In this document: one piece after another, positions 55,501 to 64,000 of the stretch | Layout of the letters: the number at the start of each line of letters is the position of its first letter | How positions within the stretch are numbered: the first letter of the stretch is position 1 | Assembly (NCBI GenBank): GCA_947179485.1 | Contig: OX359247.1 | Span: 43,190,801-43,254,800 of the forward strand | Reading direction: 5' to 3' | DNA from: Allacma fusca | Taxonomy: Eukaryota; Arthropoda; Collembola; Symphypleona; Sminthuridae | DNA: 64,000 bases | The notes under the pieces: generated by a model | Told to the model about the DNA's origin: nothing | Databases searched by the model: none | Seen by the model: only the letters and a program-made list of their open reading frames with translations | Program-made: the position numbers and the translations under genes

Positions 55501-57223
55501 AAAATATTCGATTCCCCCATGTTGTAGCAAATTTTATTCTAGATTTACCAAAATTTACTGCATTGATCTGGGTCAATATTGAGGTCACAGGTTTAAAAAC
55601 ATGAAGCAAGTCGGTTTTGTTAGAATGTCGAATTCTACATTTTTGGATTGACATTTTGAACCCTGTGACCTCAAATACTTTATGAATCACTCCATTAAGA
55701 GAGCTAAGGTGCTTCAAATGATTATAGTCACCCCACTATACAAGATATGTCTGCAAACTTCTCGGGGATACTTCTGTTCACAAGAAAAAGCATAATAATA
55801 CGCAGGAATTCATATTTTATTAGTTACAAAGTGCTTCATAACTCTAAAATACATACCGCTGTTTGTAAAAACTGGGAGCATGTGAAATGAAAAGTTTGAA
55901 CAATAATGAAAGTGACAGTGTTAAAGATGTATGGGGCAAGTCCTGAAGTACAAATGAACAAAGGGAATATCTGTACAATAATGCGGTAAAATAAATTATC
56001 GAAGTGCGGCAGTTCCAGGATGGGAACTTCATGGGGCTATGACCTATTATATAAATTTGTGTGTATAGCACTACTGCAATAGCTTTCTAACTAAATACAG
56101 TTATGCATGGATATTGACAGTTACTATACCTATAATACGTTTTTATTAGTCATTATTATTGTAAGTCTCATTTATAATAAGTTATATGACTTCATCACTT
56201 CAGTACAATATTGGTAATTACTTTTAATGTGTCAGCGTGAAAATAATTATGAAAATGCATGTATTCTTTATGTCAGGGTTTGTATAATTTCAATAGAATT
56301 ATCTTAGCACTATTTGAAGAGATCTGTCTCCGAGATAAATCTTACAAAAGTGCATTTTATAGTAAATGCAATATGCAACAATTATCATTACAGGCAAAAC
56401 AACAACTATTGAAGATACTCTTACAGACAAGTAAATATAAAGAAAATAAGAGTAATTACGTATAACCGAAATAACCACACCCAAATGAACATTTATATTC
56501 TAACACTTTGAAAGAACTGTATAAACACAGGGCTAAATAGTCCAAATATATTTAGCTTGTACCAAAAGTATGTTCTGACAACAAAACAAGAGAAAGATTT
56601 TGTTGAGGTTGTTGTCAAAGTTTGAACAATGGCCAACATACTTGCGAGACTTATTGCTGGCCAATATTTAGGTAAAATTCTTGCCTCCTAAATTTTTCTA
56701 AGTGCTGTAATATTTCGGCATTCCAGGAGTCTTGTCCGGACCATTTGTAGTAGTCCACGTTTGGTTTGACCCGGTTCGGCCCAAGATTTTAATGGTCTCG
56801 TCCGGTTTGGTCCAATAATTGGCCCAATATCAGGACCAGACCAGATCACAGGACCATGCTCCTAAACGCATGCAAAATAAGAATTCATCATATGATTACA
56901 CTTTCTGGACCAAGGTTTTTGGACTGGTCTGGTTACGAACATTTAGACCAGACCAGTTTTATAAAATCTTGATCAGACCAGACCATTGCTAGCTGTAATC
57001 TCATAGCATACGCATTTATAGGTATAATAAATATGGGCAATTTTACGCAATTATCAATATGCGTATTATTATACGTAATAATATATTTTCGAAACTTCGC
57101 AGGACCCCGGAAGCTACTCTATTTCAAGTATTTATTAACCTTCACGTAAGTTGTTTTGAAGTGCTGAAACAGCAGTGGAGCTCGAAAGCAACTCTTTTAA
57201 TTTATAAGGGACAGCTGCACTAC
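52535..57223. repeat. Large non-coding repeat, copy 2, right part
   Basis: Continues the alignment with copy 1 (about 19890 to 25150) after the Ty3/gypsy insertion. It ends at the ACTACCC at 57223, where copy 1 also departs. Copy 2 has stop codons in the frames open in copy 1 (for example at about 55650 against 23565). The GGTCTGGTC patch is at about 56730-56995. Confidence 0.7.
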
Positions 57224-57246
57224 CCAGGGTTGGCCAATTGAAAATG

Positions 57247-57475
57247 CCATGGCATTTTGGGCATATTCCCTGCCAAAAATTCCCGAACATTTTGGGAATA
57301 TTACCCGCCGAAAATGTCCGGACATTCTGGGCATATTGCGTGCCAAAAATTCCCGCACATTTTGGGCATATTGTCTGCCGAAAATGCTCGGACATTTTGG
57401 GCATATTGTCTGCCGAAAATGCTCGGACATTTTGGGCATATTGTCTGCCGAAAATGCTCGGACATTTTGGGGTTT
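57247..57475. repeat. 35-bp minisatellite
   Basis: About six tandem units of 35 bp built on CATTTTGGGCATATTG, a CTGCC/AAAA core and a CGGACATTTT closing word. The last three are nearly identical and the first ones diverged. Long ORFs appear in all frames on both strands purely because the repeat lacks stops. It lies between repeat copy 2 and a hAT-like element; CAGGGTTGGCC at 57227 could be the left terminus of an element containing it. Confidence 0.85.
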
Positions 57476-57562
57476 TAAGTTCATGGCATTTTCGGCATCT
57501 ATGAAATTTTGGACATTTTTGGAACAATCCGCGTAGGGCAGGCATTTTGGGCATATTCAATT

Positions 57563-58452
57563 CATACTTGCAGTTTTGGTCCAAAGTTCAAATTCAGTTC
57601 CATTCACATCCCCAAACTTTTCGTGCCGTTCAGTTCAGTTCAGTTCCCCTTGTCTAAAGCCCGTCGTAGTTCAGTTCAATTCACGGCGTACTTTCCAGTC
57701 GTTACGTTCAGTTCAGTTCACCCTTGCAGTATTTTTACAAAGTTCAATTCAATTCATTGTAAACTTTTCGTCGTTCATTTCAGTTCGCTTTATCTATCAT
57801 TAGCGAGCCAATTAGTTCAAGTCATTTATGGTATATTTAAGTGGCATTTAGTTATATTTTTATAGCTGAATTTGAACTTTGACTAAAGCACGATTTTTTA
57901 CTAAATGTCTGATTAGATAAATACATTCAAATCTCCGGTGTTTTGAAAACAATATTGACTTTCAGCTTTCTGGTAAACGATCAATATAAGAAACCCAAGC
58001 TATTTCTAGTTATTGAATCATATAAATATGCTTACAATTATTGCGCGTTTTATTTCATACGATTTCGTCCAAAATGTGCCAATTATACGTTATTAAATGT
58101 ATGATACCAGTTTGCTTGTAAATAACTATTTCTTTGATCTGTAATCTGAGATAACAACTATAAAATATATGGTCATGAAATTTAGAGATAGATCATATTC
58201 GTGTTGTGTTCACGAATATAAAAGTTTATATTCAAACCTGGACTCTTAAGTTCAATTCAGTTCAGTTTGTGTTACTTGAACGTACGATGAACGTTCGTTC
58301 ACATTCATAATGCGTTCTGCTGAGTTCAATTCAAATTCATTCAATCAAAGTTTTGCATTTAGCTAGTTCATTCAAGTTCATTCAAAAACAGTGAAAATAT
58401 GGGCTAGTTCAGTTCAGTTCACCACTTTATGAACTGAACGACTGCAAGTATG
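57563..58452. mobile_element. hAT-like non-autonomous element, GTTCAGTT family
   Basis: 890 bp with a perfect 8-bp target duplication ATTCAATT (57555-57562 and 58453-58460). Perfect 12-bp inverted ends CATACTTGCAGT. Both flanks inside the ends are dense in GTTCAGTTC/TTCAATTC words. No transposase. Confidence 0.85.
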
Positions 58453-58707
58453 ATTCAATTATTTTTCGGAATACTTGCGCCTCGACGCCATCAAAAATCT
58501 TTTTAGAAAGGTAAACCTACTTATCCTATACATTCGATGCATGTTTTGTTGGAATTTTGCAAATACCTTTATAAGTGCATAACATGATATTTCACTAATT
58601 GTAGCGTCCCGCCTGTCTCGATTCATTATGCTGACATTATTATTATCATTATCTTAAAGTTGGTTCCATTTGCTTGGTTTTAATTTGAGATTTAATATTT
58701 AATCACG

Positions 58708-58806
58708 ATGCCTCGTGTCAATGACAATATTTGGCTTCATTGGTCAGACACTGATAAAAACAAAGTGTCATGTAATCACTATTGTCATAACAAGCAGTTG
58801 ATGTAA
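58708..58806 (+). pseudogene. BED-finger-like transposase fragment
   Basis: A 33-codon ORF with I-W-x-x-W then S-C-x-x-x-C-H-N-K, like the start of the BED zinc finger that opens many hAT transposases, then a stop. The cysteine spacing is one residue off the norm, so this is a tentative remnant. Confidence 0.3.
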
Positions 58807-58914
58807 ACGTTGAGGATATTGTTGAAATAGATGAAGAATAAACAGGGGAAGTAATGATGCAAGAACATAACAGTTTTAAAATTGTAATGTTTTCGACAGA
58901 GCTATGGAAAATAC

Positions 58915-59097
58915 TTGGTCTTCAAAGACAAAATACAAAATAAAATACCTGAAATAAAATATGTACAATACAAGGTAAAATACCTCAAGTTACATTGCTA
59001 AAATACAAATGAAAATACAATACATCGTAGATAATTAAAAATACTCAAATACAAAATACTGTATTTTGAATACAATACTTTCCTTAAAATACCTACC
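58915..59097. repeat. AAAATAC-rich block
   Basis: More than ten copies of AAATAC/AAAATAC in 180 bp, the complement of the GTATTT words of the elements at 37611 and 60541. It is probably a diverged end of a related element; no termini or duplication were recognised. Confidence 0.5.
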
Positions 59098-59440
59098 TAA
59101 TGCTCACTCTTTTCGGTTTCTAGAACACAAACAGCTTTAACACCTTTTAAAACATAATCGTATAACTAGTCCCTTCAAAGACTGCATATAAGACATGAGT
59201 AACAAATTGTTCAACTATTGCCGAATAGGTCAGTTCATTATAAGTATACATAATTTAAGTCATTTTGACTCTTAGTGAAGTACATAATGTAAATTAATAT
59301 GAAATTTTTATTTATTAGTAATTAAATGTATTTTCGAAATAATTATTATAAAAAGGAGTTAGCATCTGAAAATTAAATCAAGTCGGTCTTCGGCGTACTT
59401 TAAATACCGTTGGTGAAGAGGCAAAATGGTTTGTGCTTTT

Positions 59441-60356
59441 CAGGGACGGGAATTCGAATTCGAATCGGAATTCGAATCGGAATTATATTCAAAAAGTTCG
59501 GGTATCCGAATCGATATTGGAATCGGAAAAATAGTCTCAGAGGTATTTGTATTCAAAATCGGATTCGAATAAAAACAAGGGTATTCGAATCGGTATTCGA
59601 ATATTTTTTATGAATTCCGATTCCAATATAGTATCGATTTCATTGGGTTTTATATTGCCACGTGCGAGAAAAAGTTCATAGGAAGCGTTTTTTGAAAGCG
59701 AAGTTCCGAACGGTTGGTAAACGAAAAGTGTATGCATGTTAATGGACAGTGAGTTGAAGCCCGTTTTTGTAAAAATTCCTGCAAACAGGATGAGATAGCT
59801 GCATAGTTTCGGTCTTACAGGACTGTTAACCACTATTAACAATAAGTTAATCAAGTTTCTCACTTCTTAAATCTGGCTCTCAAGTACATTCTAATTACGA
59901 TGTGTTATCAAACAAATCGATTTACAAATACTGTTAGAAGGAACTTATCCGAAAAGTAGTTAGACAGGTTAACAAATTACTCCAATTTTTTAGAATTGTT
60001 ATGGGATCACTCCTTGCTTTTCGAGTTACTCAAATTTCAGCTGAGTGTGTGTTTTCTGTGCTCAAGTTTATAATAAATGATTTGCGTGGTAATTTTGCCT
60101 TGAAAAAACTTAATGTGTTATGTATTGCTTATATTTTTGCGATTAAATTATTCTTTTGAATAAATTCCCATTTTTTGTAAGAATATCCGAAAAGTATTTG
60201 AATCGGAATCCAAATTCAGGAAGTATTCAAATATATTGGAATCCGTATCGGAATTCAAATTTGTAAGTATTTAAAAAAATAATTGAAATTGAAATCGAAA
60301 TTAGAAAGTATTCGAATCCACATTTAAATCCGTATTTTTCCGATATCCCGTCCCTG
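59441..60356 (+). mobile_element. hAT element, internally deleted, ATTCGAATCGG family
   Basis: 916 bp. The inverted ends share CAGGGACGGGA at both termini. The flanks GTGCTTTT (59433-59440) and GTGTTTTT (60357-60364) differ at one of eight bases, an aged 8-bp target duplication. Both sub-ends are rich in ATTCGAAT and GGAATTC words. It retains a degraded transposase C-terminus at 60001-60159, which ties this set of elements to the hAT superfamily. Confidence 0.85.
60001..60159 (+). pseudogene. hAT transposase C-terminal dimerisation-domain remnant
   Basis: 52 codons in frame with S-A-E-C-V-F-S-V followed by I-I-N-D-L-R and a later L-K-K-L-N-V-L. In hAT transposases the C-terminal dimerisation region carries S-x-E-R-x-F-S then a D-x-R-x-x-L and an N-V-x-x-L. 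Position near the right end and plus orientation agree with the element. The frame ends at a TGA at 60157-60159 and has lost its upstream part. Confidence 0.7.
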
Positions 60357-60540
60357 GTGTTTTTACAAAAGCATGCGCGCGTAGACCATTTTGCTTCTTC
60401 AGTGACGATATGTAATATCGAGAACCTGAACGTGTTTGATGTGGTACACGGATTCATTCCAACCTGTTATTCCAATGCTAAAATGGAATTCTCACATATA
60501 TTGCACATCATACAAGCTACATACAATAGTCAGAAATCAT

Positions 60541-61434
60541 CAGAGGTGTGGAATATTTTGAAATATTGTATTTGAAATAGTATTTGAAATACATTTAGTA
60601 TTTCGTATTTAGTATTTTTCTAGCCGTAAATTGTTTAAGGTATTTTGTATTTCGTATTTTGTCAGCACCAACATGTCTACTGTATTTTATATTTCGTATT
60701 TTGAAGATTACAAACGTGATAATATTTTGTATTTATTTATCTTCAAAAAATTTACCCGGTCAGTATTTCAAATACAAAATATAGTTTTAAAATACATGAC
60801 TCTGGCAATTGTTAAGGTTACTCTAAAACATGCTCAAATAAACATTTTAAACGAGTTTTTGAAACCTGTTGGACGGATTTGAAGAAATTACTGTATAAAT
60901 ACATAAAATTCAATGTATCTGAGAATTATAAAGCTAGCTAAATTAGTGACGCGAATATAAATACATTACCCAGGAGTTATAAGATTATTTATTTAAAGGA
61001 AAAATATCATTTCAATATTAATTTACTTTGATACACACAAATGCACAACTCTATAAAGACTAATAACATGCGGTTACCTTTATTAAGTTGATTTATTTTT
61101 AAATATCGGATTATTTGGCCGAATTATACAAAATGCTTACTGAGAATAAACTAGATACATCTCAGATATGTACTTTGAGATACATATGTGAGTATTTTCA
61201 ATATGTATTTTGTATTTCAAATACGGTATTTTATTTCATATTTTCTTTTTTTGTTGGAAGGAAAGTATTTTATTTTGTATCTTGCCCAAATGACTCTGGA
61301 TATTTGTATTTTATATTGTATCTTAACAATGTTGCACCCGGTATTTGTAGTTTATATTTGTATTTTAACCTTTCTGAAAGTGTATTTGTATTTTGTATTT
61401 CAATAATTAATTTCATGTATTTTCCACACCTCTG
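60541..61434. mobile_element. hAT-like non-autonomous element, GTATTT family, copy B
   Basis: 894 bp, perfect 8-bp target duplication GAAATCAT (60533-60540 and 61435-61442), inverted termini CAGAGGTGTGGAA. Closely similar along its length to copy A at 37611-38529, including the TAGCCGTAAATTGTTTAAGG block near the left end. Confidence 0.92.
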
Positions 61435-61558
61435 GAAATCATACAGGTGAACAGTATTTTCAGGCAAATACTTTATTTGAAATATATTTCACATGTCATT
61501 GAGAGTAAGTAAATACCAAATACTTTTGTACTTACTGGTTCTTAAAATACTAAGTACA

Positions 61559-62219
61559 AAACTTAGCAGCAAAAAAGCTTAAAAGTAAAGTTGCTTTTCC
61601 GCCCTTAAAAGTAATAAACAAGTTATGGTACAATAATTATTTTATAGTACAAAAATATGCAGGAACAACAAAATTATTTATTGAAAAAGCAACGCGATCA
61701 CACATGATTTAATAAAGAAGTTTTTCTCGCACATGTTTTTGTAATCTGTTTTTCTTTGCCTGCTGCTATTATTACGCAATCTGTGATAATCTGGTGCAGG
61801 TAACTGTTGAATTTTATAATTATTTAAGTGTGTTGGAATTTCGAGCAGAGGATCACTTCGGCAATGAACATTTTCTTTTCGCTTACACAATCTGACTTTT
61901 TTCTTGTGAGGTAAACGTTGGATGTAGATAAATGTATAGTGGCTGTAGCAGAACTTCGTATTACGATAAAATTACATAAACTATTATGTTTTATGCATTT
62001 TCGGGAACACCATAAGAAAGAAAATGGAATCTGTAATAATATGTATTACAAAATATTTGTGTGAATTAAAAGTAGTGTGATCGCGTTGCTTTTTCAATAA
62101 ATAATTTTGTTGTTCCTGCATATTTTTGTACTATAAAATAATTATTGTACCATAACTTGTTTATTACTTTTAAGGGCGGAAAAGCAACTTTACTTTTAAG
62201 CTTTTTTGCTGCTAAGTTT
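61559..62219. repeat. Perfect 145-bp inverted repeat with 371-bp spacer
   Basis: The left arm 61559-61703 (starts AAACTTAGCAGC) and right arm 62075-62219 are exact reverse complements over all 145 bases by eye. The spacer is unrelated to the arms and contains a minus-strand frame (61678-61890, 70 codons) that begins in the spacer and ends in the left arm, with no recognised domain. No target duplication was found at the edges. Alternatives: a TIR element with long arms, a recent inverted duplication, or an assembly fold-back. Confidence 0.9.
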
Positions 62220-62379
62220 ATTTATTTCTTTTACAATAAGTATTTGTTACATATGGATACATCTGTAAGTATAATTCTATAATAAAACCATGTATGTATT
62301 ATTTTATTCCAATGCAATGCTGGACTTAAACATTTTAACAAAAATGAGATCTATTTATTAAAATATAGGCATACAGGAG

Positions 62380-63707
62380 CATAGCTGCCATCACGTCAAG
62401 GAAATCCCAGACTTGACCCTTAACTAGGGCTCCTCACAACTCAAGTTATCACGGTATTTGAACGTGAAGTTGTACTTGAAGTTGAATTTTCAACTCAATT
62501 TTGGCCTCATAGTTGTATTTGACCAATTGCAAATCAATTTTTTAATTGAAAGTCAATTACCGGAAACCAACTTATAGCTTCATTATTTGAAGTTGGCAAT
62601 TTCAAGTTGTAATATATGTACAAATTACATTGAAATTGAATTGAAATTGACTTGAAGTTCATTTAAATTAAGTTGAACAATTTTACGTACTATTAAATAA
62701 TACTACCAAATATCAAAATAAAAAAGTATAATGGGTCAAATTAAGTTTCGCCGAGAAGCGTTTTAAACACCGCAAATGATTTTTGCTTCAAAACTCCAAA
62801 AAATGGTTTTCAAATTTCAGCCGAAAATAAATACAGTAAATAACAAATAGACTCCGTCGCTGAATACATGATTGTTTGTCAGAGGATTTCGTTTTTGTTT
62901 TTAGGCGACTGCTTGAACCATCTTTTGAGTCTCCACTAAAAATTTAATCAATGATTTTCTCCCTTTCTTTGTTCATAAATAATGACGTTGACTAAACTTA
63001 AGCATTATTTTAACGCAATATAGATTGTGCATAACTATAGATTTCAGCTCTGCGTTGCCGGCAGTGTGGCCCAGTATCTTTTGTTCCTTAAAACTACCAG
63101 TGGATTCCCGCAATTTACTGCAAAGATTTTCACAACGCGCATGTTTAATTCGTTCATAAATTGTCAATTGATCAACTTCAACTGTCAATTATTTGTATTT
63201 CAGAAACTTGAAGTTGAATTGACTGTGCTTCTCAAATGAAAAGCTTTATTTGTAAGTTTAATTGAAGTTGAACTTGAATGTTCAACTAATATTTTGTTTC
63301 AAATTGAAGTTGACTTCAATTTACAATTTAATATTTTTAATAAATTGAAGTTGACTTGAAGTTGTAATTGAAATTGTAAGTTGCAACTACTACTTGAAGT
63401 TGTGAGGAGCCCTACCTTTAACTACAATTGACCCTGATTGTCAAGTATATTTTTCAGTGGGTGTTAAACTTGACGGTTCATTGGCCAGACAATTACTTAA
63501 AAATTTAGGGTCAAGTTTTCAAGTACGTTTCGCGTAACTTGAACCTGGCCAAATATAGCCGGGACAACTCTTGACTTGACCATGACTTGATCATAACCCC
63601 AACTTGAACTTGTCAAGTCTTTTTCAAAATAGAAGTACAAAAATAGTATTTACACTTGACCATGATTTGAAAAACTCATGGTCTACTTGAACTTGAGCGC
63701 AGCTCTG
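62380..63707 (-). mobile_element. hAT-like ACTTGA-family element carrying a nested element
   Basis: The right terminus at 63691-63707, inverted, reads CAGAGCTGCGCTCAAGT, identical to the left end at 14667. The left terminus CATAGCTGCC is diverged. Flanks TACAGGAG and GACAGGAT share six of eight bases. Inside are many ACTTGA and TCAAGT words. Removing the nested element at 62425-63414 leaves about 330 bp. Confidence 0.6.
62425..63414. mobile_element. hAT-like non-autonomous element, TTGAAGTTG family (nested)
   Basis: 990 bp with inverted ends TAGGGCTCCTCACAACT. The flanks CCCTTAAC (62417-62424) and CCTTTAAC (63415-63422) match at seven of eight. Both outer thirds are dense in TTGAAGTTGA/TCAACTTCAA words. 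A 70-71-codon ORF pair at 62973-63239 has no transposase motif. Confidence 0.8.
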
Positions 63708-64000
63708 GACAGGATTAGTCCAGCTTTGAATGTGTTCAACTACCATCGTTGAGGAATGGCTTCAAAGCCCAGTGCCCCTGTCTGCCGCGGAGGTGAGAGA
63801 GAGATAGATGTTGGGTTATGCGGTATGTACTGCTAGTTAGAATACACCAAACGCTCACTTCAATGTGAGTGGATTTCTGTGATTTCCTCTGTCATAGCAG
63901 TATTTGTAGTATCGTTATGATATGAAAGACTTTTCAGTGCCAAAATTTCTTTTTAGTCGATTTATTGGTTAACTTTTTTATTATTTTTTTGGTTGGAAAG
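63708..64000. other. Window end, nothing identified
   Basis: No gene, repeat or element terminus that I can support. Confidence 0.4.

Noticed and set aside
57247..57475. CRISPR-like array
   Set aside because: The units are contiguous tandem repeats with no unique spacers, and the genome is eukaryotic.
57135..57584. 149-codon minus ORF and several others over the minisatellite
   Set aside because: They are translations of the 35-bp tandem unit in different frames; no conserved protein.

Overview
This window is eukaryotic, AT-rich, intron-bearing and loaded with transposons. Two paralogous single-exon ionotropic receptors (divergent iGluR-like channels, the arthropod chemoreceptor class), short introns and many LTR and hAT-like elements point to an arthropod. 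A springtail or related hexapod is my guess; nothing in the window settles it.

Layout. 1-2530: the 5' part of a minus-strand LTR-type retroelement (small ORF, gag with zinc knuckle, third ORF running off the left edge). 6300-8318: ionotropic receptor 1. 9137-9662: hAT-like element. 9.7-16.6 kb: mostly unassignable AT-rich DNA with two strong hairpins. 16700-18421: a TIR transposon with a second TIR element nested in it. 18422-25150: copy 1 of a large non-coding repeat. 27496-29385: ionotropic receptor 2. 30584-32817: an eight-exon gene for a secreted poly(3-hydroxybutyrate) depolymerase-like hydrolase, which only appears once the introns are removed. 34.7-35.7 kb: probable minus-strand exons of unknown genes. 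37611-38529: hAT-like element. 39972-57223: copy 2 of the large repeat, split by a complete, young 11.6-kb Ty3/gypsy element (40942-52529; 534-bp LTRs, target duplication GTTTG). 57-63.7 kb: a dense cluster of hAT-like non-autonomous elements with recognisable 8-bp target duplications, one retaining a hAT transposase C-terminus, plus a perfect 145-bp inverted repeat.

How it fits together. The host genes are the two receptors and the hydrolase, with some weakly supported minus-strand exons. The receptors are probably membrane chemosensors, and the hydrolase is probably secreted. The rest is mainly mobile DNA. The recurring structure is a set of hAT-like element families, each filled with its own short repeated word next to the termini (CCTTC, ACTTGA, GTATTTTG, GTTCAGTT, ATTCGAATCGG, TTGAAGTTG). 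All coordinates, repeats and splice sites were read by eye; no database search was possible.
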